Below are positions 1-8,120 of a stretch of 64,000 nt of DNA, one piece after another (position 1 is the first letter of the stretch; the number at the start of each line of letters is the position of its first letter). Source of the DNA: Candidatus Gastranaerophilales bacterium (GTDB lineage: Bacteria > Cyanobacteriota > Vampirovibrionia > Gastranaerophilales > Gastranaerophilaceae); contig CAADWU010000077.1 in the NCBI GenBank assembly GCA_900752845.1, forward strand, positions 1 to 64,000, read 5' to 3'. Below the pieces are notes generated by a model that was not told the origin of the DNA, did not search any database, and saw nothing but the letters and a program-made list of their open reading frames with translations. The translations under genes were made by a program, and so were the position numbers.

Positions 1-168
1 AGTAAAAATTTTCCATAATTTATGAATAATTTTTGAAAAATACTCTCTTTTTTGTTCATTTTTAAAAAAAATACCAGCAAAAGGTAAAAATAAAAAACTT
101 AATATTAATGAACCTGTTCCAAAAATAATGAAACTCAATATGACAAGAAAACCTCTTAAAACCCTCAT
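1..168 (-). CDS. Partial membrane protein, probable acyltransferase (3' end outside window)
   Basis: Only the first 56 codons are present; the gene runs off the left edge. The start ATG (168-166) overlaps the stop of the upstream ketosynthase-like gene as ATGA, so the two are translationally coupled. The visible part is a long hydrophobic segment (about residues 5-36) followed by a basic stretch with KIIHKLW. From memory this resembles the N-terminus of lysophospholipid/lauroyl-type acyltransferases that sit beside aryl polyene genes. The HX4D acyltransferase motif would lie beyond the edge, so the assignment is inference. Confidence 0.45.
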   Translation of the reverse strand, partial: MRVLRGFLVILSFIIFGTGSLILSFLFLPFAGIFFKNEQKREYFSKIIHKLWKIFT

Positions 169-752
169 TTATCAGCCCTCGTCATTATATATAAAGGACA
201 GATATAATCTTCTCCTTTCAAAAAATTAAAGAAACTGTTTGATACAAGGTTTTCACTGTTTGGTATAATTTTAACTCTTAAGGCATTGTCTGTATTTTCA
301 TTGCCAAGCAAAATTGATATACTTTCATATCTGTCTACGGATTCCGCATAACAGAAAAGTGTTTTTGTTTTATTCAAAACTGCATCTAAGAGCCCCGCTG
401 AAAAAGAATTTTCACCGGCTGCTACAGAATTGTATTTGCTGTGTATATTTTTTATAAGTGAAAAAAGTCCGATAGAGGAATTGTGAACTGAGAAGCTGAA
501 ACCAGCCGGAGAAATTTCATTCTCATCATGTTCTTGTTTTATAAGTTTTACAACTCTTTCCAGTTCACCGTAACGTGAAGCATAAACAAGGTTTGTATTA
601 CTGTCATTATCATAAACTTCAAGCATTGTGCTGATTGCAATTTTTCCGACAGGTGAAAGCTTGCGTCTTGTCAGCATGGGGATAAGTGAAAGGTCAATAT
701 TTTCGCCTCTTGAGCAAGCGTGTTTGTATATAAAAAATTCCAAACTATTCAT
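165..752 (-). CDS. Ketosynthase-like N-terminal-domain protein of a polyene/fatty-acid locus
   Basis: A 195-residue protein that looks like the standalone ketoacyl-synthase N-terminal family (often annotated beta-ketoacyl synthase chain-length factor). Supporting stretches are PAGFSFSVHNSSIG (about residues 82-95), matching the conserved P..FS.SVHN..AG segment, and AGENSFSAGLLDA. It lacks the Cys-His-His triad, so it is probably a partner or accessory rather than an active condensing enzyme. It is divergent from the ketosynthase operon with only 14 bp between start codons and is coupled by ATGA to the acyltransferase-like gene. No Shine-Dalgarno is present; the -10 box six bases upstream predicts a leaderless mRNA. 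Confidence 0.7.
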   Translation of the reverse strand: MNSLEFFIYKHACSRGENIDLSLIPMLTRRKLSPVGKIAISTMLEVYDNDSNTNLVYASRYGELERVVKLIKQEHDENEISPAGFSFSVHNSSIGLFSLIKNIHSKYNSVAAGENSFSAGLLDAVLNKTKTLFCYAESVDRYESISILLGNENTDNALRVKIIPNSENLVSNSFFNFLKGEDYICPLYIMTRADK

Positions 753-767
753 GTTAATATATTATCA
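752..767. promoter_or_regulatory. Overlapping divergent extended -10 promoters
   Basis: The 14 bp between two divergent ATG codons hold two -10 boxes. Rightward, TG (752-753) is followed by TAATAT at 755-760, six bases before ATG 767. Leftward, TG (767-766) is followed by TAATAT at 764-759, six bases before ATG 752. Each promoter borrows its TG from the other gene's start codon. Both transcripts should therefore be leaderless and mutually exclusive at initiation. Confidence 0.6.
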
Positions 768-1822
768 TGGATGCAATTGTTATTACAAATGCGGCAGCTA
801 TATATGCTGATGAACTTTCAGAGGATGACACCGTTGTAAAAGGGAAGTCTTTCTATTTCGGGAAAATCAAAAGAGAATTTCCTGAAATAAGTGATGAAAA
901 GTATAATATCAGATGCAACAGAATTTTAAAATACCTTGTTGACAAATTTGATTTGTCAGGATATGACAAAGACGAAATCGGAGTTGTAATTGCAACCACA
1001 AATTCCGGTATTGAAGAATTTGAAACCTCAGAAAACAAGCATCATGCAGAACTTGGAAATCCTGCTGAATTTTTACAAACTTATTTAGGCTTGAATAATT
1101 ATGCTGCAAGTGTTTCTACTGCCTGTACATCAGGCATAAAAGCGTTTGCTCTTGCAAGGAAACTTCTTGAAAATAATGTATGCAAAGCTGTTATAACAGG
1201 TGGTGTTGATACTATTGCAAGTATGCCTGTATATGGATTTGATGCTTTAGAGGTGTTGTCCAAAGACAAGACAAATCCTTTTTCCAAAAACCGTTCAGGG
1301 ATAAGTATCGGCGAGGCAGGGGCTTTATTTTTGCTTGAAAAAAATAAGGAAGGGATAAAACTTTTAGGAATAGGGGAAACTTCTGATGCCTACCATTCTG
1401 CAACACCTGATCCCGAAGGTATTCAGGCTGCAAGAGCAATTGAAATGGCACTTACAGATGCAGGATTAAATGCAGAAGATGTTGATTATATCAACCTGCA
1501 TGGAACAGGAACAATTTCCAATGATATTATGGAAGCAAATGCTGTCTACAAAATTTTTGGCAATAATACACCTGCAAGTTCAACTAAACCTGTTACAGGT
1601 CACTGTTTGGGTGCTTCTGCAAGTGTTGAAACCTTTATATGTTACGAAATTTTAAAAGGGATTAGAAATATTCCCGTCCATATATATGATGGCGAGTATG
1701 ATGAAAGTTTGCCGAAAATTGACCTTGTAAAAGCAAATTCTAACTTCGATAATGTTAAAGTTTGTATGTGTAACGCTTTCGGGTTTGGCGGAACAAATGC
1801 AGTTTTGATTATAGGTAAATGA
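767..1822 (+). CDS. Beta-ketoacyl-ACP synthase (ApeO-like)
   Basis: A 351-residue condensing enzyme of the thiolase fold. The catalytic triad is complete: Cys120 in STACTSG, His245 in LHGTGT and His279 in KPVTGHCLGA. The C-terminal FGFGGTNA loop is present. It is shorter than FabF (about 410), mainly at the N-terminus. It starts a tight four-gene operon (KS-DH-KR-KS) whose order matches apeO-P-Q-R of the E. coli aryl polyene cluster, so a role in iterative polyene or unusual fatty-acyl synthesis is likelier than housekeeping FabF. Substrate is inferred, since no acyl carrier protein lies in the window. The mRNA is predicted leaderless. Confidence 0.85.
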   Translation: MDAIVITNAAAIYADELSEDDTVVKGKSFYFGKIKREFPEISDEKYNIRCNRILKYLVDKFDLSGYDKDEIGVVIATTNSGIEEFETSENKHHAELGNPAEFLQTYLGLNNYAASVSTACTSGIKAFALARKLLENNVCKAVITGGVDTIASMPVYGFDALEVLSKDKTNPFSKNRSGISIGEAGALFLLEKNKEGIKLLGIGETSDAYHSATPDPEGIQAARAIEMALTDAGLNAEDVDYINLHGTGTISNDIMEANAVYKIFGNNTPASSTKPVTGHCLGASASVETFICYEILKGIRNIPVHIYDGEYDESLPKIDLVKANSNFDNVKVCMCNAFGFGGTNAVLIIGK

Positions 1823-1823
1823 T

Positions 1824-2267
1824 ATGGAAAAAGATTTAGCTAAAATATTACCGCACGATAAACCGATGATTTTAATTGATGAACTCTTGGAAGTTAATCT
1901 TGAAAAACAGTGTGCAAAAGCAAGTGTCACAATCAGTGAGGATAAAATATTTTTTGATAAAAATATCAACGGTATATCACCGCTTGCAGGTATAGAATTT
2001 ATGGCGCAGACAATAGGATGTTATGCGTATTATAAAGCAGGTGAAAGAATTCCTAAAATTGGTTTTCTTCTTGGTACAAGATTTTATGAGAATAATCTTG
2101 AAAAGTTTGAAAACGGTAAAACTTATACAATAACCGCCAAAGAGATTTATAGTGCTGATGAACTTGTTTCGTTTGAATGTTTAATTTATAATGATGATAT
2201 AAAAGCAAAAGCAACTATTAACGCTTTTCAACCTAAAAATGCAGAAGAATATTTAAAGGGATTATGA
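1824..2267 (+). CDS. Hotdog-fold 3-hydroxyacyl-ACP dehydratase (ApeP-like)
   Basis: A 147-residue single hotdog domain. The N-terminal ILPHDKPMILIDELL is the FabZ/ApeP-type PH..PM.L.D motif carrying the catalytic His (about residue 12). SPLAGIEFMAQTIGCYA supplies the helix with the acidic residue (Glu in GIEFMAQ). It would dehydrate the beta-hydroxyacyl-ACP made by the next gene. It starts one base after the preceding stop and overlaps the reductase start as ATGA, so it is part of one operon. The sequence is closer to the polyene-cluster dehydratases than to FabZ by length and context, which is an inference. Confidence 0.8.
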   Translation: MEKDLAKILPHDKPMILIDELLEVNLEKQCAKASVTISEDKIFFDKNINGISPLAGIEFMAQTIGCYAYYKAGERIPKIGFLLGTRFYENNLEKFENGKTYTITAKEIYSADELVSFECLIYNDDIKAKATINAFQPKNAEEYLKGL

Positions 2268-2995
2268 GTAAAGAATTGAACGAAAGAAAAAGAGTTCTTG
2301 TGACCGGTTCAAGCAGAGGTATAGGAAAAGAAATTGCATTATACCTTGCAAAAAACGGGTTCGATATAGATATCCATTATGTTAATAATGAGCAAAAAGC
2401 TGTTGAAACGGCAGAGGAAATAAATTCTTACGGCGGTAATGCACAAGTTTTAAAATTTGATATTAAAAACAGAGAAGAATGTGCAAAGGTTCTTAACGGT
2501 AAACTTTATTACGGAATAGTTTTAAATGCCGGAATTGCTAAAGATAACGTTTTCCCTGCACTTGAAGATGATGAATGGGATGAAGTTATTGATACAAATT
2601 TAACAGGCTTTTACAATGTTTTAAAGCCGCTTGTAATGCCTATGATTTCAAACAGAATTAAGGGAAGGATTATTACACTTTCTTCTGTATCAGGGCTTTC
2701 AGGCAACAGAGGTCAGGTGAATTACTCTGCATCAAAGGCAGGAATTATCGGGGCAACAAAATCTCTTGCGCTTGAACTGGCTAAACGTGGAATTACGGTA
2801 AACTGTATTGCCCCCGGTGTTATTGATACAGAGATGATAAAAGATGTTCCGCTTGATGAGGTTAAAAAAATAATCCCTATGAAGCGAGTGGGACAGGCAA
2901 AAGAAGTTGCAAGTCTTGCAAACTATCTGATGAGTGAAGATGCTTCATATATTACAGGTCAGGTAATATCAGTTAACGGAGGGCTATATCTGTGA
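2264..2995 (+). CDS. 3-oxoacyl-ACP reductase, FabG/SDR family (ApeQ-like)
   Basis: A 243-residue short-chain dehydrogenase. The Rossmann motif VTGSSRGIGKEIA is at about residues 12-24, NAG at about 89-91, the catalytic Ser in SSVSG at about 140, and Tyr154/Lys158 in NYSASKAG. The APGVIDTEM loop follows. It would reduce beta-ketoacyl-ACP with NAD(P)H. It overlaps the dehydratase by ATGA and the next ketosynthase by GTGA, indicating translational coupling. It is a canonical FabG by sequence; the polyene assignment comes from its neighbours. Confidence 0.85.
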   Translation: MSKELNERKRVLVTGSSRGIGKEIALYLAKNGFDIDIHYVNNEQKAVETAEEINSYGGNAQVLKFDIKNREECAKVLNGKLYYGIVLNAGIAKDNVFPALEDDEWDEVIDTNLTGFYNVLKPLVMPMISNRIKGRIITLSSVSGLSGNRGQVNYSASKAGIIGATKSLALELAKRGITVNCIAPGVIDTEMIKDVPLDEVKKIIPMKRVGQAKEVASLANYLMSEDASYITGQVISVNGGLYL

Positions 2996-4215
2996 AGCGT
3001 GTTGTTATTACCGGAATGTCGTTAGCAAGTCCTCTCGGATGCAATATTAATACGGTTTTTGAGAATCTGCAAAAATGTAAAAATTGTATCGAATATGACA
3101 AATCTCTTGATGAGTATGAAAAGTTAAATACCCGTTTGTGTGCACGTGTTAAAGACTTTGAAGTGCCTGCTTCGTATAACAGAAAAGTTTTAAGAACTAT
3201 GGGACCTGTTTCTGTAATGTCTGTACGTACGGCTGAACTTGCACTTCAGGATGCAGGACTTTTGGGAGATGATATTATTGTAAACGGTGACTGCGGTGTA
3301 AGTTATGGGTCTTCATCCGGTTCTCTCGGTGCAATAATTGATTTTTATGGAATGGAAGTTGACAAAGAAGTAAAAGGTCTGAATTCAGGGTCTTATGTGA
3401 AAATGATGGCTCAGACTACTGCTGTTAATATTTCTCTTTATTTTAAGACAACAGGCAGATTAATTCCTGCGTCTACCGCCTGTACATCAGGTTCCATGGG
3501 TATAGGTTATGCTTATGAAGCAATTAAAAACGGATATCAAACGGTTATGATAGCAGGCGGAGCAGAAGAACTTCATCCTACACAAATTGCAATATTTGAC
3601 ACTCTTTATGCAACAAGTTTGAAAAACGTTACTCCTGAACTTACACCGTCGCCGTTTGACAAAAAACGAGACGGACTGGTTATAGGCGAGGGCGCAGGAA
3701 CTTTAATACTTGAAGAATATGAACACGCTAAAAAACGCAATGCGAAGATTTATGCTGAAATTATAGGTTTTGGTACAAGCACTGACGGTACACATATTAC
3801 AAATCCTAATCATAAAACTATGGGGCTGGCTCTTGAACTTGCATTAAAAGATGCTGACATATCACCCGATAAGATTGGTTATATCAATGCACATGGTACT
3901 GGAACTTTTGCAGGGGATATTGCAGAAACTACTGCAACTGAAGAAATATTTAAACGTAAAGTTCCTGTCAGTTCACTCAAAAGCTACACAGGTCACACTC
4001 TCGGAGCTTGCGGTGCAATTGAAGCAATCGCTTCAATTGATATGATGAGGAAAAATTGGTTCCACCCGACATTAAACCTGAATGAAATTGATGAAAACTG
4101 CGGAAAACTTGATTATATACAAAATCAAGGTCGTGAAATTGATACTGATTATGTCATGTCAAACAACTTTGCGTTTGGAGGAATTAATACTTCTCTGATT
4201 TTTAAAATGCTTTAG
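2992..4215 (+). CDS. Beta-ketoacyl-ACP synthase II-like (ApeR-like)
   Basis: A 407-residue KAS II-type condensing enzyme with a complete triad: Cys164 (STACTSG), His301 (AHGTGT) and His335 (SYTGHTLGACG). It ends with NNFAFGGINTSL. The start is GTG, chosen because it overlaps the reductase stop as GTGA. Full family length contrasts with the shorter first synthase of the operon, so the two probably have different jobs (for example initiation versus elongation, as for ApeR and ApeO). No obvious terminator follows; the next gene starts 52 bp downstream. Confidence 0.85.
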   Translation: MKRVVITGMSLASPLGCNINTVFENLQKCKNCIEYDKSLDEYEKLNTRLCARVKDFEVPASYNRKVLRTMGPVSVMSVRTAELALQDAGLLGDDIIVNGDCGVSYGSSSGSLGAIIDFYGMEVDKEVKGLNSGSYVKMMAQTTAVNISLYFKTTGRLIPASTACTSGSMGIGYAYEAIKNGYQTVMIAGGAEELHPTQIAIFDTLYATSLKNVTPELTPSPFDKKRDGLVIGEGAGTLILEEYEHAKKRNAKIYAEIIGFGTSTDGTHITNPNHKTMGLALELALKDADISPDKIGYINAHGTGTFAGDIAETTATEEIFKRKVPVSSLKSYTGHTLGACGAIEAIASIDMMRKNWFHPTLNLNEIDENCGKLDYIQNQGREIDTDYVMSNNFAFGGINTSLIFKML

Positions 4216-4267
4216 AGAAATTTCACCAGTAAAATTAATAATGTAATAATAAAATAAAGGAAATATA

Positions 4268-5983
4268 ATGGATTTGGAAAAACTTATAAAAGTCGGTAAA
4301 GGGGAAGAACCTGCTGATTTGGTAATAAAAAACGGAAAGCTTATTAATGTTTTATCAGAAGAAATTTATGAAACTGATATTGCTATAGTTGGTGATACAA
4401 TTGCTGGAATTTCTAAAGGCTATAGAGGCAAAAAAGAAATTGATGTAAACGGCGCTTATGTTTCTCCGTCTTTCATTGACGGTCACGTTCATCTGGAAAG
4501 TTCTATGATGATGCCTTCAGAATTTGCCAAAATGGTTGTGCCTTCAGCAACAACTACAGTTATTGCTGATCCGCATGAAATTTCAAATGTTATGGGGCTT
4601 CAAGGTATTAGTTTTATGAGGGAAGCTACTAAAAATTTACCTCTTGATGTGTATATGATGTTACCGTCTTGCGTACCGGCTACGGATTTAGAAACGTCCG
4701 GAGTTGAACTGAACAGTTATGATTTAGCTTTACTGATTGATGCCCCATGGGTTTTGGGCATTGCGGAAATGATGAATTTTGCAGGTGTTGTAAACTGTGA
4801 AAACAGTGTCTTAAGTAAAATACAGCTGGGAACATCCAAATGCAAACGTGTTGACGGGCATGCTCCCCATTTAAGCGGAAAAGATTTGGATGCCTATGTT
4901 GCTTCAGGCGTTGCATCAGACCACGAGTGTACGACTTGTGAAGAAGCAGTTGAAAAATTAAGGCTTGGAATGCATTTAATGATTAGAGAAGCTACAGGTG
5001 CAAGAGATTTGGAACCGCTAATTCCTGTTTTGAAAAAATACAACACCAGAAAATGTATGTTTGTTACTGATGACAGACATCCTAAACATTTAACGAAACA
5101 TATCTCTAGAATGGTTAAAAAAGCCGTAAGGTTAGGTGTTAATCCGGTTAAGGCTATTCAAATGGCTAGTATAAATACTGCAGAATATTTTAAACTTGCA
5201 AATCTGGGTGCAATTGCTCCGGGGTACAAAGCAGATATTGCAGTGTTTAATGACTTAGAATTTTTTGAACCGCAAATGGTTATTAAAAACGGTGTGATTG
5301 CAGCACAAAACGGTAAAATGATTATTGATACAACAGAGTTTAAAACACCTGAATTAAGAGGTTCTGTCAATATAAAATATTTGAACATGGAAGATATACA
5401 AATTAAAGCTCCTCTGGAAAAAAATAAAATTAAAGTAATTAATGTTATACCTAAACAGCTTATAACTAAAAAATCAGAAGAATTTGCAAAAATTCAAAAC
5501 GGTTTCGCAATTTCTGATATAGAAAATGATATCTTAAAAATTGCCGTAATCGAACGCCACAAAGCTACAGGCAATATAGGTTTGGGTTTTGTAAAAGGTT
5601 TTGGTTTAAAATCCGGTGCAATAGCATCAACTGTTGCTCACGACAGCCATAATATGATAGTTATTGGCACAAACGATGATGATATGTACTATGCAGCTGT
5701 AGAACTGGTTAAATCACAGGGCGGTAAGATAATTGTTGAAAACGGTAAAACTTTAGCTCATTTACCTTTACCTATTGCAGGACTTATGTCTGATAAATCA
5801 GCAGAAGAAGTCCAAAAGAAAATTTGCGAGCTTGAAAAAGCAGCACAGCATATAGGTTGTAAAATGGCAGATCCGTTCATGAGTATGGCATTTCTGTCAT
5901 TGTCTGTTATTCCTGAATTAAAAATCACAGATAAAGGCTTAATTGATGTCAACAAGTTTGAAGTGACAGATTTGTTTGTATAA
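4268..5983 (+). CDS. ade: Adenine deaminase
   Basis: A 571-residue amidohydrolase of the AdeC family, converting adenine to hypoxanthine and ammonia in purine salvage. DGHVHLESSMM (about residues 71-81) gives the HxH metal ligands, followed by ADPHEISNVMG. A histidine-bearing HAPHLSG and the VTDDRHP aspartate segment follow, and the C-terminal half has the family's AHDSHNMIVIGTND stretch. Full length for the family. It is preceded by AAAGGA 6-7 bases before ATG. It is convergent with the next gene, leaving only 3 bp between stops and no visible terminator. Confidence 0.93.
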   Translation: MDLEKLIKVGKGEEPADLVIKNGKLINVLSEEIYETDIAIVGDTIAGISKGYRGKKEIDVNGAYVSPSFIDGHVHLESSMMMPSEFAKMVVPSATTTVIADPHEISNVMGLQGISFMREATKNLPLDVYMMLPSCVPATDLETSGVELNSYDLALLIDAPWVLGIAEMMNFAGVVNCENSVLSKIQLGTSKCKRVDGHAPHLSGKDLDAYVASGVASDHECTTCEEAVEKLRLGMHLMIREATGARDLEPLIPVLKKYNTRKCMFVTDDRHPKHLTKHISRMVKKAVRLGVNPVKAIQMASINTAEYFKLANLGAIAPGYKADIAVFNDLEFFEPQMVIKNGVIAAQNGKMIIDTTEFKTPELRGSVNIKYLNMEDIQIKAPLEKNKIKVINVIPKQLITKKSEEFAKIQNGFAISDIENDILKIAVIERHKATGNIGLGFVKGFGLKSGAIASTVAHDSHNMIVIGTNDDDMYYAAVELVKSQGGKIIVENGKTLAHLPLPIAGLMSDKSAEEVQKKICELEKAAQHIGCKMADPFMSMAFLSLSVIPELKITDKGLIDVNKFEVTDLFV

Positions 5984-5986
5984 TTA

Positions 5987-6613
5987 TTACATTTTTAAGA
6001 GCTCTAAAATCGCAAAGTAATGAAGAACAGCGCCTAAAATTACAAAAATATGCCAAATACTGTGCATATATTTTTTCTTAATCAAGTAGAATACACTTCC
6101 TAACGAATAAACAGCTCCGCCTCCAAGCAGCAGCCATACAACCTGATGTGATTTAGTAGTCCATATTTTATAAATTAAGAAAACCAACAACCAACCCATC
6201 ATAAGATATAGAGCTGTTGATAAATATTTGAATTTTAATGTAATACAAGAATAAACGATACCGCTGAAAGCTATATACCAAATCATAGCAAGGATGGCTA
6301 CAGAATGTGGAAACGGTAAAACTAATAATAAAATAGGGGTGTATGTTCCTGCAATTAACAAAAAGATTGCACTATGATCAATTTTTCTGAAAACTTTTTT
6401 TGCTGTTTCATTAACCATAGCATGATATAGTGTAGAAGATTGAAATAATATAAAAAGCGTTGCGCCGAAAATTGCAGTAGACGATGCTTCTAAAGCATTT
6501 CTTGAAGCAGCAGCGAGCATAACTATACCATAAATTGATAATAATGCACCCAGAGCATGTGTTGATGCATTAAGAAATTCTTCACCTTTAGTATACCTTG
6601 TTAATTCAGACAT
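5987..6613 (-). CDS. trhA: Hemolysin III / TrhA family (PAQR-like) membrane protein
   Basis: A 208-residue polytopic membrane protein with about seven hydrophobic segments. The family signatures are all visible: EEFLNASTHALGALLS near the N-terminus, SSTLYHA, KIDHSAIFLLIAGTYTP in the middle, and HSIWHIFVILGAVLHY at the C-terminus. The conserved Ser/His/Asp residues form the zinc site of PAQR-type hydrolases. The family name derives from a Bacillus cereus hemolysin, but most members have roles in membrane homeostasis. It is monocistronic and convergent with ade. Confidence 0.88.
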   Translation of the reverse strand: MSELTRYTKGEEFLNASTHALGALLSIYGIVMLAAASRNALEASSTAIFGATLFILFQSSTLYHAMVNETAKKVFRKIDHSAIFLLIAGTYTPILLLVLPFPHSVAILAMIWYIAFSGIVYSCITLKFKYLSTALYLMMGWLLVFLIYKIWTTKSHQVVWLLLGGGAVYSLGSVFYLIKKKYMHSIWHIFVILGAVLHYFAILELLKM

Positions 6614-6754
6614 ATTACACGTTACCTATTTAATGTTACCTTTAAATCCAAATATTTTTTTATTTTTAACATAAAAATGTAGGATTGTAAATGTAATACC
6701 ATTATATATTATTAATTTAAGCTTACAAGTTAAAATGTACAAAAGATTTATTTT

Positions 6755-6868
6755 GTGATAAAAAGAAGTTATGAAAATAAAAAAGATACTTGGTTGGATA
6801 CCATAATAGAAGCATTTGAATATTTAGGTGGGAACAAAAACAAAAAATGGCAAAAAGGCATTACATAG
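6755..6868 (+). other. Open frame that looks like the detached N-terminus of the HNH gene
   Basis: From GTG 6755 a 37-codon frame reads through DTWLDTIIEAFEYLGG and stops at TAG 6866-6868. The pattern W-x-D-x-I-x-x-A-[FL]-x-x-LGG is typical of a short helical segment ahead of some HNH nucleases. It lies in the frame one base away from the HNH ORF, and the two overlap in an A-rich stretch (AAC AAA AAC AAA AAA). Removing one A from the A6 run at about 6842-6847 would join them. No strong Shine-Dalgarno is seen before either start. Confidence 0.45.
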
Positions 6869-7196
6869 GGACAAAAGAAAAGCCTTAAATGCTCTAATTA
6901 TGGCTAATTTTCAATGTGAAGCAGATTGTGGAAAAAAATTATTTAAAAGAAAATATTCAAATAAAAATTATACTGAAGTTCATCATTTGGTTCCTACTAA
7001 GTATTATAATGACTTTGAATTTTCTTTAGATATTGAAGAAAATTTAGTTTCACTATGTAGTCACTGTCATAATTTGCTTCAACATGGAGATACCTCTATA
7101 GAAACATTAAAGAAATTATATGACAAACGTAAAAATCTTCTTGAGTTATGTGGAATAAATATAACATTTGATGAACTTATTAAAATGTATAAATAA
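6828..7196 (+). CDS. HNH endonuclease-like protein, probably 5'-frameshifted
   Basis: A 122-residue ORF from a GTG start. The HNH (beta-beta-alpha metal) module is clear: FQCEADCGKKLF, then TEVHHLVP with the catalytic His pair, the central Asn in EENLVSLC, and the zinc-type CSHCHNLLQHG. HNH proteins with this layout are often restriction or phage-linked nucleases. The start is weak and the real N-terminus appears to lie in another frame upstream, so this may be a frameshifted gene or an assembly error in an A-run. It belongs to an accessory patch between trhA and the tmRNA gene, which suggests transfer. Confidence 0.7.
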   Translation: MGTKTKNGKKALHRDKRKALNALIMANFQCEADCGKKLFKRKYSNKNYTEVHHLVPTKYYNDFEFSLDIEENLVSLCSHCHNLLQHGDTSIETLKKLYDKRKNLLELCGINITFDELIKMYK

Positions 7197-7316
7197 ACTG
7201 GACTTGATGTCCGACAAATCGAACTTTTTACTTCGACAATTTATTGATTCACTACAAGATGTTGTTTTTATTTCCGAAATAAAAAGATATAAAAAATGTG
7301 CTTAATTTCAATTTAT

Positions 7317-7778
7317 TTATTTTTCAATTCTTAAATATTTTTCTAAAATATTATTCAAATTATTTTTTAAATCTTCTTTAGTTTTGCTTTCATATGTTTT
7401 TATATTTTTATCAAAGTTTTCAATACCGTCATTGGATATATTACAAACAATTTTGATTACATCTTTGAAGAAATTGTCTAATTTTTTTGCGTCATTGGGT
7501 TTTAATAAAAAATTATATTCAGTAAAATATCGGGCGCACTGTATGAATATAGAATCATAATTAGATTCATCTTTTAACATTTTTTCTGCAATTCGAGGAA
7601 CTCCATGTATCAATTCCATTGCTTTAGCATAAATATATTTCCGTCTTAATTCAAAAAGGTCTTGTTTTCTTTTTCTTTCATTTGTTAGCCATTGCTGATA
7701 TGCAATATAAGTTCCTAAAATAGTTATTGAAATAGGGATTAAAGCATTTAAGTATTTAATTATTGTTTCCATATCCAT
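7317..7778 (-). CDS. Uncharacterised membrane-anchored protein
   Basis: A 153-residue protein not recognised. One N-terminal membrane helix (about residues 8-28, LNALIPISITILGTYIAYQQW) is followed by a basic junction ERKRKQ and a soluble, mostly helical, Lys/Asp/Asn-rich domain. The anchor plus cytoplasmic helical domain resembles many phage- or island-encoded small proteins. It is monocistronic within the accessory patch, with an extended -10 box six bases before the ATG and no Shine-Dalgarno. It is a real gene by promoter and codon pattern; its function is unknown. Confidence 0.6.
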   Translation of the reverse strand: MDMETIIKYLNALIPISITILGTYIAYQQWLTNERKRKQDLFELRRKYIYAKAMELIHGVPRIAEKMLKDESNYDSIFIQCARYFTEYNFLLKPNDAKKLDNFFKDVIKIVCNISNDGIENFDKNIKTYESKTKEDLKNNLNNILEKYLRIEK

Positions 7779-7784
7779 AAAACA

Positions 7785-7793
7785 ATAATAGCA
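7785..7793 (-). promoter_or_regulatory. Extended -10 promoter, leaderless
   Basis: TGC (7793-7791) and TATTAT (7790-7785) stand exactly six bases before ATG 7778, so transcription should begin at the start codon. Confidence 0.55.
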
Positions 7794-7818
7794 TAGTCAA
7801 AAAAGAAAGGAGAAAACT

Positions 7819-8046
7819 ATGACAAAGAAACATGATTACATCATCAAAATGCCAACAAAAAAGGCTTCAAAAAAGGAAATTGAAGAACAAAAAGAAAAAG
7901 TACGAAATTTGCTTGCCAAGTGGATTGCAGAGGAAATTTTCAGAAGAAATGGACTTGAAATAGACATGGATGAAGTCGAACTTTGGAAAGCCAGTCAACA
8001 AGCGGGTTGCAAGTCAAAGGCATCAAAAGGCAAAAAATGTTTGTAA
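7819..8046 (+). CDS. Small conserved-looking hypothetical protein
   Basis: A 75-residue, highly charged protein (MTKKHDYIIKMPTKK at the start, Lys-rich end). Most of it is predicted helix. An excellent Shine-Dalgarno (AAAGGAG at about 7806-7812) precedes the ATG, making it a credible gene. Similar small ORFs beginning with an 'YIIKMP' segment are, from memory, found in mobile or recombinase-associated regions of gut bacteria, but no domain is identifiable. Its stop lies 75 bp from the 3' end of the tmRNA gene on the other strand. Confidence 0.55.
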   Translation: MTKKHDYIIKMPTKKASKKEIEEQKEKVRNLLAKWIAEEIFRRNGLEIDMDEVELWKASQQAGCKSKASKGKKCL

Positions 8047-8120
8047 AATTATAATAAAATTAACCTCGTAAAGCATTGATTTTACTGGGTTTTATAAAAA
8101 GTTCGATTTTTAAATTAAAA

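Noticed and set aside
7197..7316. Residual coding sequence after the HNH gene
   Set aside because: A 16-codon open stretch follows the stop, but it has no start or recognisable similarity; nothing else is seen in this gap.
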